18,111 nt of DNA from Dissophora ornata (GCA_025201705.1 MU617240.1:1-18111), one strand, 5' to 3'. Positions 1-10,250 are shown, numbered from the stretch's first letter. The notes: a model not told the origin generated them from the letters alone. Made by a program: numbers and translations.

Positions 1-1817
1 AAAAAAAAAAAAACGTTCGTTTAAGCTTTTTCCTCGTGCTGATTTGTCAGAGGGGACTCAGAAAGATATTGTATGTTATGTAAATGATATTAGATTTATG
101 AGATTTGAGATATATGAGATATATGAGAAAGAAAACGTCCGCCAGGAGGAAGGACCGACAAAGTCAGTCGTTTGTGCCTAGAAATAGAAAAAAGAAAAAG
201 AAAAGTGCAATCGCTGACAAAAAAACGCGCAACCTACAGCGCAAACACATATCATGTTGAATCACATTCCTCTTTGATTTCCTTACTTTTTGATACCAAA
301 GGGCCGGCTGCAATCCAGCTTGTGAAAAAACAAAACAAGATTCCCCCCACACACCGGATAACACGGAAGTAAGACTAAATGCTCAGACTTCTTGGACCTT
401 CTCGTGTCCAGATCCCACCTTTGGAATCAAGAGGAGCAAAAATTGAAGCGGCACCAATTGCTGACCACGAAATAAATCAAGCAGAGGTGAGCAATCTTGT
501 CGAACCGCAAGCGAACGCGGACACAAAAAAAATCTACACCGCGACAATTCCAAAAAGAAACGCCTCGGTTATTTACAGCGCTCCAGTTGATCCGCAGTTC
601 AGTAGACAGGCCAGGCTTGGGTAACGGCCTTTTTTTCTTTGGGGGGACCGTTTGTCTCACTCTCAGAGAACCAACAAATCCACAATGTTTATGGCTCCGC
701 CCGAAAGAAAACGGATAAAAAAACGTGGCAAACTCTATTTCGAGCGCTTTTTTGTCGGTACACCAATTTTCTTCTCTCGATTCCACTCTGGCGGTGAAAT
801 ACAATACAGCCGAACACCGCCTGATTGGTACGTGGCCGGCTATCGGGGGAGGTATGGCACGGCCCGGCGCGCGATTTCTTTTTTTTTTTTTTGTATTCTT
901 CCTGTATTCAGTCAAAGTTCAACCCCAAATAGCAACAGCCAAAACACATCAATAGAACTCAGCTTTTATTTGGGATAATAGTTTAATGAGATTTCTCCCT
1001 CCTTCCGAGTGAGCTGTATTCAAATCGAGTCATAGGTGTTTCTAGGGTGATGCGGTCCTTTATTTTACCTCGAACGCCACTCACGCGAACAAAGCATATG
1101 ACAACAGCTGAAAAAGAACCAGCAACAACATCAAAATGTCAAGAAAGAAAGAAACTAAAGCAAATATGACCATATTGGGGACAGGGACCGCCTTGGTTGA
1201 CAAACCTATCGCCTCAGTCAAATAAGCAACAAGTATCCCTATTTGCGCATTTTTCCTCCACCCCTTCCTTTGCTTAGGGTTATTGTTCCAGTTCCCAACA
1301 TTCAAGCAAATTGAACAAGCCCAATGCGGGAAAAGAGGATAAATGCGATACAAGAATGAACCACACATCTCCATTGGTTCAATTCGATTTTTTTTCCTAC
1401 AATCGTCGCGTTCTCCCCTAAAAGGGATTTCCTCCCCCTCACCGATGCGTTATCGTCCTGGTCCAGACTGATCGATCCCACTTGAATGTGTGTGGAATCA
1501 TGTCGATTTGAATTTCTTTGACTCGGGGCTTGTGTTTTTGTCTTTTTACTGCCGCATGACCGATAGACACATGTTGTATACAGAGCAGAGCCACCTGCAC
1601 GAATCCACTCAGGCTCGGTTCCGTCCTTTTTTCTTTTCTTCGATGCGCCGCTAGGATGCGTGTGGTATTTGCTATTGGTTCTTGCGAAAAACTTGTTTGC
1701 GGCTCATGAGGAGCAAAGGGGCAAAGAAATAAATAAAAAAAGGGACCGCGGCCCTCGTGTGTAATCTCACGCCGTGTCCACAACAAAAAACACAGCACGC
1801 CTAAAGATTATGTGATC

Positions 1818-1843
1818 GAGAGAGAGAGAGAGAGAGAGAGAGA
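1818..1843. repeat. (GA)n microsatellite
   Basis: An uninterrupted run of 13 GA dinucleotides. It generates the Arg/Glu alternating peptide in the overlapping short frames, which argues against those frames being genes. Confidence 0.95.
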
Positions 1844-2849
1844 TAATGCGAGGGACAAACGGGAGTATTCTAGCTCTGCAATGCAAGGTGTTCTTGTTTG
1901 CCCGAAACCCCAAAATAAAATTCGCCACAGCGAACCTCGATGGCAATGCTGTTTTACATCGCAGAGAGGAAAAGGCGCAAGGCGTAAATACTAAAGTATT
2001 TTTACAAATGTGGATAACAAAGAAAACCATATCATGCACACTGGCTATGAAGACTGAAGTGGCTTACTCATTTTTTTGCTGTGGGCATATAGACATTTGT
2101 TGACAGCTTGATCTGCATAGTTTTAGTCTCCAGGTGGTTTGCGCATTAATGAGAGATTCAAAACCACACTTAGTACATTACGATGAAACACAAACATGGT
2201 TATGCCTCAGCATAGAGTAGAGGATCTTATCTGTGAAGTCCTGAGTAATATGCTGTGAAAATTGTAGCACCACTTCTATTAGACTGGACCTTGATGCGAA
2301 GGATAGTAATGGACCAGGGGAGAGGAAAAGCTTTGCAGATAGTGTCTAGACAGTTTATTTGAGGTGCATGTGAGGACGTTTGTTTTTCTTGCCAAGAGTA
2401 TACGCCCCCTTCAGCTTCAGCCTGTCGATTGTGCGAAGGGTACTTTCGCCGTTTTTTATTTCCGGTAATGCAGGCCTTTGATTCCGTGTTACTCTTGTTT
2501 TTGTTGCTGTTGTTGTCTGTTTATCGCTGTTGTTAAACTATTGTTGTTGTTTGCAGATTCGTGTGTGCCGCCTCCCCTGACTGCATCAAAACTCGACACA
2601 TGCGCCTTACCCAGAATGAGACACTGGGCGAAGTGGTTTCTGTGGTCCTTTAGGCGGATCAATATTTTTTTTTCTTTTTCGAAAGAAAAGAATCCTTCCC
2701 TCTTTCTGTTCGTTCCAGAAGTAAGGGGGCTCTCAATTTCCTTTTCCTTTCTCTTGTTCCTTCCCCAATTCCTCCCTCTGCTGCTTGCTTGTTCCGTTCT
2801 GCGAAGAGGAGGAGGGTCTTTTGCGTAATCAAAAACCACAGACCGTCGT

Positions 2850-2893
2850 TTCTCTCCCTCTCCCTCTCCCTCTCCCTCTCTCCCTCTCTCCTC
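2850..2893. repeat. (TCTCCC)n hexanucleotide repeat
   Basis: Near-perfect tandem hexamer of pyrimidines on the plus strand. Read on the minus strand it encodes a Glu-Gly/Arg-Glu run, so the 152-codon minus-strand frame across it is probably an artefact of the repeat. Confidence 0.9.
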
Positions 2894-4249
2894 CGTCGTA
2901 ATAGCACTTGTCTGGGAACACATCCCGGCTAAATGGGACTGTTTCACTGTTTCTACATTTCGCAGCTTGCTAATTCAGATGGCCTGAGTGTGCTGGAAGG
3001 AGTCGGGCATATTTCAAGGTTTCGTCCTCCTGAGAGATGGAGCGGGGGAGCACTAGAGAGAAGACAGAGAAGACTACAGGATGATCCTCCGGCGTCTGCA
3101 AAAGAGCAGCGTTGCTGTGTGTATGTCTTGCTGCTTGCTAATTGAGACATTTCCAAAGTCGACGCAATCTATTTTATTTTTTTGGCACCGTTCTCTATTT
3201 TATATTTTATTCACTCTTGTCACTCTGTCGGCGGTGCAACAACTGCTCTGTTACTGTTCGGGTAGACTAACCGCCTTCGCCTTTGACAAGGGTCGGTCCT
3301 CCTCGGAGAGCGGGACAAACGGCAAACGAGAGCTGGGGTCAATTGAGAGACCCTTGACCTTTGATTTCGCTCTGAGTTGACTTGCCCCGGTCCGTCTCTA
3401 TTTCCCTTATTCAGCGGACCATGTTGCTCCTCATTGGTCTGCCCTTAACCTGCACTAGACAGGGATCCCTCGCACAGACACGCAGTCATTTTTCTATTTA
3501 AAACAGTTAGTGCTTCTGTGCGCCGTAAATTGACTGGACTAGCCATTTTGGAACAGCAATTCTCAAACGTGCACCAATCAGATTCACCCGCCCCAAGGGA
3601 GATATTATTTATTTTGGAACGGCCAAGGCTGCATTCATCCACACTAATGGCTCTGACAGCAACACGTATCGTAGACTACCGTACTACTGTGTGAAGTCGT
3701 TGTTGTCGTACCGGGGCAATTGCTCCGTGTATTGGTCTATTGCTATTATATTATATCCTTCAAACAGGAAAGCTATTCCGGTCTGGCTAAATATTAGTCA
3801 AGGGTGCCCCAACGTCAACAAAAATGCAATGCATTGCCCAGAGAAAAAATAGACCAAACAGACAGAGTCCTCTCTCTCTCTCCCCTGTTCAATTGTAGTT
3901 TCTTGCATGGACCAACCAGTGCACCTATAACAGCCCAAGGATTCCATTGCCAACCATTTAATGAAGAGAAACAAAAGGGACACAAAGTAATGCAATGTAC
4001 GATGCAAACGAGGGTCAGGGCCGAGATCTGTATCTCTTCACGTATCGATTGTTCAGGAAATTCGGCGAAGTGATTTCGTCGCCTGGTGCTGATTTGATTG
4101 ATCGAGATTTGTCACACCCAGAGACCCAGAGGTGTTTCTCTTTCCCCGATAGGGACACACAACACACCTACTGAAAGAGCAAAAAGGAAAATGCAATTGT
4201 GCCACGAACAAAGAAAAATGGCGACAACATGACACATGACATATATCAG

Positions 4250-4465
4250 TCAATCGATTGCTCTCTGTTCCCGCAGAGTGGTTTTATTTTCTCTCTCCCT
4301 TCCCTGTCCTGCCGTGCCGGGGGACCGTCCCCGGGTCGCGGACTTTCTCCTCCGTCTCAGTCCGCCCCTTGTTTGCTCCCGTTCCCAAAGTCCTGCCCGT
4401 CTTATCTCCAAAGATGGAAACTGAGCAATTTGCTTGCCCAGAAAGGCAATTTGGTCGTTCGACAT
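4250..4465 (-). other. Small repeated open frame in unit 1 spacer (doubtful)
   Basis: A 71-codon frame whose first codons (MSNDQIAFLGKQ) recur in unit 3 near 10650 and, altered, in unit 2 at 8441 (MSNNKT). Units 1 and 2 share the peptide FPSLEIR and a GTAGQGRERENKTT stretch, but the middle is out of register between them and unit 3 stops early. I recognise no family. Sequence similarity is expected simply because the spacer was duplicated, so this is weak evidence for coding. It could be a remnant of a 5' exon. Confidence 0.15.
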
Positions 4466-5299
4466 GTCAACTCAGCTCAAATTTCCCCAGGGCAAAATTC
4501 TTTTCAATTGTGCGTTCATGGCGTTTGTGCTGTCAGTGCTCACGCACATCATCTATCCGTCTCCTTTCATTGCCCATGATCAGCAGACTCTTGGTCGGCT
4601 CTTGATAGCAAAACAAAAGAAGACAACAACAACAACAAAAGACTCCTAACAAGGTCATGCGTCTTTTGGACTAGTTGTCATCTACACATCTCTGCATAAC
4701 CTGGAAAGCCTCTATCCCTGCATGCCTCGATCCACGATATTAACGAATCGGGAACCAAACATTTAAACAACCATGTGTATGTCCCAATGTTTGGTCCGCT
4801 TCGAATGTGCGATAGCAACAACAGCAGAAGAAAAAAAAGGATGGGAAATACAACTACTGCAAGACCGACACAGTAGCCGTGCCAACATGTTCAGACTACC
4901 AAGCACATGAAGACGCTAGGCTCGCGGCATTAATCTTTATCGGACAGCATCAGTTGAATTCAGTCATATCAACCACACTCTGAATAGGTGTAAGAACAGT
5001 GACCGCACGGAGGCAAAGGTGCCGAGATATGTATATCCAGCAATCAGCCAGACCAATTTCTCTTTCAGCTAAAACTGGAAAATGAAGGACGTTGATGGTC
5101 AAGTTGCAAGTAGCAACAGGCAGCGGCTCATGCAGTCTACGGGAGAATTACCACGCTAAGCCAAATGAGGGCCTTGCGCATTTCGCCCACCCTATTGCGC
5201 AGCTTGTCCTTGTGTAGACACGTAACCCTCGTAAAAGATTCGACACGCCTTGCAGGATGGATTTGGAATTAAGATAGGATCATCGAGACACGTGTATTA

Positions 5300-5305
5300 T
5301 TTATT
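5300..5305 (-). terminator. Candidate poly(A) signal of SDR copy 1
   Basis: AATAAA on the minus strand, about 170 nt beyond the stop codon. The same context (TTTATAAATAAA on the minus strand) is kept downstream of copies 2 and 3 (about 8670-8683 and 11388-11401) but is deleted in copy 4. Whether cleavage occurs here is inferred. Confidence 0.4.
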
Positions 5306-5473
5306 TATAAAGTCTGCTTTCACCAGAGTCACGTCGCTGTGGCCTCCCATTTTAGACCTCAGGCGCTAGCTCTTGAGATTCCGTCTACTTTACTAGCATC
5401 AATCGGGGTATACGCTTTTGTGTGTGTATGATGAGCATTGATCTATAGACATGAGATTTGAAATACATGCACT

Positions 5474-6670
5474 TTAAGCTCCGATCTTCTCCTTGACAAG
5501 ATCCTCGGTGAAGGTCCACAGTTTCTCCTGGAGATTTTCATCGTAGGAGTAAGCAGCTATCAAGTATCCCGCAAGGATGAAGCAGCAGTCGGTTAACAAG
5601 ACGTCTGAAATCTACCAACTTATATTTCGCTGATAGAAACGAAACATTGAACAAGGAGGAGAAAAAAAACCAGAAAGGAGCCTTACTTGGACGGATCTCG
5701 TTTGCAATAGGGATGAAGTATCGTCCTCTGATATCCAAGGTTTCAATTTCGGGGCTTGTCGCCAGATAGAGCTGTGTCAATGCACCAACCTCGGGTTTCA
5801 TGGCCATCATGTTCGTCATCACTTGAGTAATCCTATCGACTATTGCTCCGAATGAGGCTCCGATGTGGCGGGCTAGCTCGGTAGCGACATATCCTGGGTG
5901 AGCAACATTCACGTAAACCTTCTCCTTCTCCAGACGGCGGGCCAGCGCCTTGGTAAAGAGGATATTGGCGAGCTTGGAGCGACCGTACCGACTCATTGCC
6001 GAGCTCTTGGTTTCATCGTTGAGCGTGTCGAAATCGATTCCTCCGGCGACGGTAGACTCGTGACCCATGGAGGAAAGAACAACGAGTCTTGAAGGCTGAG
6101 ATTCTTTGAGTTTGTCAACAAGAGCTGTTGCAAAGATAAAATGTCTAATTAAAAGCAGAAGAGGAGATTAGAACGGAAATTATACATAACAGAGCTGTGA
6201 TGATCGCCATTTGCAATCTGTTCATACCCTACGTGGTTGACAGCGAACTGTTGCTCGATTCCATCAGCGCTCAGTTTAAAGGGAGTCATCATAATTCCCG
6301 AGTTGCACACCAAGATATGGAGAGGGAGGTTCCTGCTCAAGAAATTCCTGGCCGACTCCCGGGAGTTTCTCATATCGTTGAGGTCTAGCTCTAAGAACTC
6401 GAGCTTGGGTTCTGGCGCATTTGGGTACTTTTTTTTGATCTCATTCTTGGCTTTTTCAATGGCGTCCATGGCTCGTTCTTGACTGCGACAAGCCAAGAAG
6501 ACGTGGGCTCCACGAGCAGCGAGGGCGACGGTCGTAGCATAACCAAGACCGGTGTTGGCGCCTGTGACGATGGCGACCTTTCCTGTGAGGTCGGGGATCT
6601 GCTTGTGGGAGTAGCGGTTTCGGGTGAAGAGGGTCTTCCACCACCGAAGTTGAGAGAGCATGTTTAACAT
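5474..6670 (-). CDS. Short-chain dehydrogenase/reductase, copy 1 (RDH/WWOX-like), 327 aa, three exons
   Basis: Predicted NADP(H)-dependent oxidoreductase of the classical SDR type; substrate unknown. Exons on the minus strand: 6670-6228, 6144-5687 and 5556-5474. Introns: 6227-6145 (83 nt, GTATGA...TTAG, branch-like TTCTAATC) and 5686-5557 (130 nt, GTAAGG...ATAG). Splicing restores a continuous frame across both junctions. Visible motifs, in residues: TGANTGLG at about 36-43 (cofactor glycine motif), LACRSQER at about 59-66 (Arg after beta-2 suggests NADP), CNSG at about 122-125 (the family NNAG site), VVLSS with the catalytic Ser near 173, and YGRSK (Tyr 201, Lys 205). The length suits the family. 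The start is the first Met after a TATA-like box; the frame stays open upstream, but that part contains the box. The N-terminus (about 1-25) is the most divergent part among copies. There is no clear membrane anchor. Confidence 0.9.
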
Positions 6671-6741
6671 TGTTGAGTTGAAGTTGCGAGAGAAGGAGAG
6701 AATATTGAACAAATGATGGGCTGCAAGATGTCTCTGAGAGC

Positions 6742-6822
6742 TTTTATATGGAATGTTGAAAAAAAATAGCGTCACAATAACGCATTGCGCGTCCGTTGCG
6801 TGTCCGTTGCGTGCTCCTTCTT
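6742..6822 (-). promoter_or_regulatory. Promoter region of SDR copy 1: TATA box and three 11-bp repeats
   Basis: TATAAAA on the minus strand at 6748-6742, about 72 nt upstream of the ATG. Further upstream, three head-to-tail copies of an 11-bp motif read on the plus strand as TTGCGCGTCC (6785), TTGCGTGTCC (6796) and TTGCGTGCTCC (6807), that is, GGACACGCAA towards the gene. The spacing is about one helical turn, which would suit a factor binding one face of DNA. Related copies precede SDR 2 and 3. The binding factor is unknown. Confidence 0.5.
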
Positions 6823-6869
6823 TGACTGCGATAGGGTTCATGAGCACTAGCCTCCCGCTGATTTTATTG

Positions 6870-7410
6870 CGTACAGCCCTGTCTAATTGTTACATTCCAA
6901 AATGGATTGTCAATGTAGAGGGACTGGAAAAATTTGATGGGTGGTCGGCAGGGATCTCAAAAAGGAAATTATGTCGTGCATTTGAAGAAGGGCTCATTCC
7001 GTAGCTGCATGCAACATAGCCCAGCATCAATTGCATTTATTCTTCATTACTCTTTCATCATGGGCAAATGCTCATCAGCCTTTTCCTCGCTCTCTCTTCC
7101 TTCGAGCTTCGCGGCTTGCACGTCAGGGGGCTTTGACACCAATGGTAAAATACAATAAATAAACCTAGCGAAAAGGCGCCAATACCAGTAGCACGCGCAA
7201 TACAAAAAAAAAAAAAAAAAAAAAAAAAAGATAAAAAAATATGCTAACCACGGCATATACATTTCTTCTTTTCACACCTCTTTTCAGGGGTTTCCTCGCC
7301 GCGCCCTTGATCGTCGCCCTAGATTCGCGCCACAGAAGCCTTGTCTTCCGATGGTAAGAGAAAACGAAGGCCTATACGCCTACACAAAGTAAGTAAAACA
7401 GGTGGAACGC
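6870..7410. repeat. Left arm of large inverted repeat
   Basis: Matches the reverse complement of 7606-8143 with scattered mismatches and small indels. Anchor points are CAGCCCT..TAATTGTTACATTCC at the outer end, a shared block around GGCAGGGATCTCAAAAAGG, a poly(A) run (7204-7229, 26 A) opposite poly(T), and CCACAGAAGCC plus GGTGGAA at the inner end. It begins directly beyond the promoter block of SDR copy 1. No protein is recognised in either arm. Confidence 0.9.
7289..7353 (+). other. Possible exon flanked by splice-like signals inside the palindrome
   Basis: On the plus strand, a branch-like GCTAACC (7243), a pyrimidine-rich run and TTTTCAG (to 7288) precede a 65-nt block that ends ATG/GTAAGAG (donor at 7354). 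Another branch-like ACTAACC and TCTTGTCAG (to 7500) lie in the spacer, and a possible donor ATG/GTAAAATA sits at 7144. The right arm carries the same signals on the minus strand. The block has no recognisable protein, and simple joins hit stop codons, so if it is transcribed it is more likely a non-coding or decayed transcript. Confidence 0.25.
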
Positions 7411-7605
7411 GTAGCAAAAGGCGCCGTAAAGCGCACAAGTTACTGAAAGACAAAATACACTAACCATGACATGCTCGTCTTCTCTTTTTTCTCTTGTCAG
7501 GTTTCGAGAGCAAAAGGGTGTCTAATATAGCCGCTGCCAAAAATTCATGCTCAGATTCGATTAGTGTAGCGATGGGAATATACGATTTCGTCCATCGGAG
7601 GATAT
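7411..7605. other. Spacer of the palindrome
   Basis: 195 bp of unique sequence between the arms. It would form the loop if the arms paired as a cruciform or as hairpin RNA. It contains the plus-strand CTAAC and TTGTCAG splice-like signals noted for the adjoining block. No gene is seen. Confidence 0.7.
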
Positions 7606-8143
7606 GCATTCCACCTCTTTTACTTACTTTGTATAGGCTTTCGTTTTCTCTTACCATCGAAGAGAAGGCTTCTGTGGCGCGAATCTAGGGCGACGATCAA
7701 GGGCGCGGCGAGGAAAACCCTGAAAAAGAGGTGTGAAAAGAAGAAATGTATATGCCGTGGTTAGCATATTTTTTTATCTTTTTTTTTTTTTTTTTTGTAT
7801 TGCGCGTGCTACTGGTATTGGCGCCTTTTCGCTAGGTTTATTTATTGTATTTTACCATTGGTGTCAGACCCCCCTGACGTGCAAGCCGTGAAGCTCTAAG
7901 GAAGAAAGAGCGAGGGAAAGGCCGATGAGCAATTGTCCATGATGAAAGAGTAATGAAGAATAAATGCAATTGACGCTGTACCATGGGCCGCAATGTTGCA
8001 TGCAGCTACGGAATGAGCCCTTCTTCAAATGCACGACATAATTTCCTTTTTGAGATCCCTGCCGACCACCCATCAAATTTTTCCAGCCCATCTACATTGA
8101 CAATCCTTGTTAGGAATGTAACAATTAGAGAGGGCTGGGTACG
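7606..8143. repeat. Right arm of large inverted repeat
   Basis: Reverse complement of the left arm. It has an 18-nt poly(T) at 7779-7796 facing the 26-nt poly(A) of the other arm, so the homopolymers have changed length since the duplication. Near 7976-7994 it holds a short segment (around GTACCATGGGCCGC) not matched exactly in the left arm. It stops near GTACGAGTCTAGTG, after which the unit 2 spacer begins. Confidence 0.9.
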
Positions 8144-8859
8144 AGTCTAGTGTCTCTCTTTCCCCGGTCGGGACACACAACGAAAAGGCAAAAGGGAAAA
8201 TGCAATTGTACCGAGCAAGAAAAATGGCAAGAGCATGACACATGCCATATATCAATCGCTCTCTGTTCCCGCAGCGAGTGGTTTTATTTTCTCTCTCCCT
8301 CCCCTGTCCTGCCGTGCCGGGGGGACTGTCCTTGGGTCGCGGACTTTCTCCGTCTCTGTCCGCCCTTGATTGTTCCCATTCCCCAAGTCCTGTCTGTCTT
8401 ATCTCCAAAGATGGAAACTTCGCAGTTTTGTTGTTCGACATGTCAACTCAGCTCAAATTCCCCAAGCCCATTTCTCTTTCAGCTAAAACCGGAAAATGAA
8501 GGGCGTTGATGTTCAAGTTGCAAAGTAGCATTAGGCAACGGCTCATTCAGTCTGCGGGAGAATTACCGCGCTAAGCCAAATGAAGGGCTTGCGTATTTCG
8601 CCCACCCTATTGCGCAGCTTGTCCTACGTAGCGCTCGGTTGGAATTAAGATAGGATCATCGAGACACGTGCGTTGTTTATTTATAAAGTCTGCTTTCGCC
8701 ACCAGAGCCGTTTCACTGTGGCCTCCCATTGTAGACCTCAGGCGCCAGCTCTTGAGATTCCGTCTGTTATACTAGCGTCGATCGGCGTATATATGCTTTT
8801 TTGTGTGTATGATGAGGAACATTGAATTATAGACATATGTGATTTGAAATGCATGCGCT

Positions 8860-10051
8860 TTAGGCTCCGATCTTCTCTTTGACAAGATCCTCAGTGAAGG
8901 TCCACAGCTTCTCTTGGAGTTCTTCGTCGTAGGCGTAAGCACCTATCAAGTGTCCCGCAAGGATGAGGCAGCAGTCGGTTAACAAGACGTATGAAACCCA
9001 CCAACCTATTTTTCGCTAACAGAAACGAAATATCGAACAAGGAGGGAAAAAAAAAGATCCTTACTTGGACGGATCTCGTTTGCAATAGGGATAAAGTATC
9101 GTCCTCTGATATCCAAGTTTTCAATTTCGGGGCTTGTCGCCAGATAGAGCTGTGTCAACGCACCAACCTCTGGTTTCATGGCTACCATGTTCGTCATCAC
9201 TTGAGTAATCCTATCGACTGTTGCTCCGAATGAGGCTTCGGTGTGACGGGCTAGCTCGGTAGCGACATATCCTGGGTGAGCAACATTCACGTAAACCTTC
9301 TCCTTCTCCAGACGGCGGGCCAGTGCCTTGGCAAAGAGGATATTGGCGAGCTTAGAGCGACCGTACCGACCAAATGTCGAGGTCTTGGTTTCATCGTTGA
9401 GAGTGTCGAAATCGATTCCTCCGGCGGGGGCAGCCTCATGGCCCATAGAGGAAAGAACAACGACTCTTGAAGGTTGAGATTCTTTGAGTTTGTCAACAAG
9501 AGCTGTTGCAAAGATAAAATGTCTAATTGAAAGCAGAAGAGGAGATTAGAATGGAAATTATACATAACAGAGCGGTGATGATCGCCATCTACATCCTATT
9601 CATACCCTATGTGGTTGACAGCGAACTGTTGCTCGATTCCATCAGCACTCAGGTTAAAGGGAGTCATCATGATTCCGGAGTTGCACACCAAGATATGGAG
9701 GGGGAGGTTCTTGCTCAAGAAATTCCTGGCTGATTCTCGAGACTTTCTCATATCGTTGAGGTCTAGCTCTAAGAACTCGAGCTTGGGTTCCGGCGCATTT
9801 GAGTACTTTTCCTTGATCTCATTCTTGGCTTTTTCAATGGCGTCCATGGCTCGTTCTTGACTGCGACAAGCTAAGAAGACGTGGGCTCCATGGGCAGCGA
9901 GGGCGACGGTCGTAGCATAACCAAGACCGGTGTTGGCGCCTGTGACGATGGCGACCTTTCCTGTGAGGTCGGGGATCTGCTCGTGCGAGTAACGGTTTGG
10001 GGTGAAGAAGGTCTTCCACCACCGAGGTTGGGAGTACATTGTGGTGAACAT
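8860..10051 (-). CDS. Short-chain dehydrogenase/reductase, copy 2, 328 aa, three exons
   Basis: Exons on the minus strand: 10051-9606, 9522-9065 and 8942-8860. Introns: 9605-9523 (83 nt) and 9064-8943 (122 nt), both GT-AG and in the same phases as copy 1. Residues seen: TGANTGLG 37-44, Arg 63 after beta-2, CNSG 123-126, Ser 174 in VVLSS, Tyr 202 and Lys 206 in YGRSK, then KVYVNVAHPG from 224. All catalytic positions are kept, so an active enzyme is expected; the substrate is unknown. The serine-to-tyrosine spacing (28 residues) is long, as in the RDH12/WWOX branch, rather than the shorter spacing of 11-beta-HSD-like members. It ends in the conserved tail LWTFTEDLVKEKIGA. The ATG has A at -3. 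It lies in the middle of the array, with its own promoter. Confidence 0.9.
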
Positions 10052-10125
10052 TGTTGGGTTGGAGTTGCGGGTGGGCGAGAGATGAATATTGTACAAATGA
10101 TGGACTGCAAGATGTCTCTGAGAGC

Positions 10126-10250
10126 TTTTATGTAAGTAATGTTGAAAAAAATTTTTGCGCAACAGGAAAGGGAATTCGTCCAATGGCTGCGGTTGCATTT
10201 GCGACCGTTGCGTGTCCCTTCTTTGATATTACGGGGGCGTTGCGTGTCCC
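10126..10250 (-). promoter_or_regulatory. Promoter region of SDR copy 2
   Basis: A TATA-like CATAAAA (minus strand, 10132-10126) lies about 75 nt before the ATG. Two exact copies of the plus-strand motif TTGCGTGTCC follow at 10208-10217 and 10240-10249, each continuing into a CCTTT-type run (minus strand AAAGNAGGGACACGCAA). The motif is shared with copies 1 and 3 but the spacing differs (32 bp here), which supports the motif itself being what is retained. Confidence 0.45.

Larger units (their letters stand above)
1..4035. other. Gene-poor flank with simple-sequence tracts
   Basis: I see no supported gene in this stretch. The open frames on both strands are short, overlap each other, and are dominated by low-complexity or hydrophobic runs produced by A/T and purine/pyrimidine tracts. 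No rRNA, and no tRNA-like T-arm and anticodon combination, was recognised by eye. It holds homopolymer T and A runs (for example T-rich 877-893), a GA microsatellite, a TTG/TTC-rich patch around 2496-2555 and a TCTCCC array. It may contain an unrecognised non-coding RNA or a highly intron-split gene; transcript data would be needed to tell. Confidence 0.6.
4036..6868 (-). repeat. Tandem duplication unit 1 (contains SDR copy 1)
   Basis: Leftmost unit of the array. Its 3' spacer (about 4036-5473) matches spacers of the other units by eye: the segment from about 4130 resembles 8150-8460, and about 4036-5470 resembles 10457-11570. The right side ends in the promoter block near a CACTAG sequence (6844-6849), where the palindrome begins. 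The spacer has no supported gene. It includes a CAACAA run (4623-4638) also seen in unit 3, and a block around 5145-5215 that is conserved in all four units. The left limit is uncertain by about 100 bp. Confidence 0.8.

Noticed and set aside
379..624. 81-codon plus-strand frame with fairly balanced composition
   Set aside because: No recognisable domain, no clear codon-position bias, and overlapping frames are open on both strands. It could be an exon, but I cannot support it.
1081..1374. Hydrophobic 97-codon minus-strand frame that looks like a membrane peptide
   Set aside because: AT-rich DNA easily gives Leu/Phe-rich frames; no family, no splice context and no neighbouring exons were found.
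1986..2001. AAATACT/AGTATTT hairpin as a terminator
   Set aside because: Short AT-only stem with no adjacent gene; bacterial-style terminators are not expected in this kind of genome.
2489..2947. 152-codon minus-strand open frame
   Set aside because: It is mostly repeat-driven: Glu-Gly/Arg runs from the TCTCCC array and poly-Gln from the TTG-rich patch. No family is recognised and the competing frame on the other strand is also open.
4318..4335. GC-rich hairpin CCGGGGGACCGTCCCCGG in the unit 1 spacer
   Set aside because: It is not preserved in unit 2 (GGGGGGACTGTCCTTGG), so there is no sign of selection on the structure.
6934..7158. 74-codon frame sharing a peptide (GSQKGNYVVHLKKGS) with a minus-strand frame at 7864-8091
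   Set aside because: The match is explained by the inverted repeat; neither frame resembles a known protein and the arms differ by indels.
6870..8143. Palindrome as a foldback transposon
   Set aside because: No transposase, no clear target-site duplication flanking the outer ends, and no other copy in the window. An inverted duplication is simpler, although a non-autonomous element cannot be excluded.
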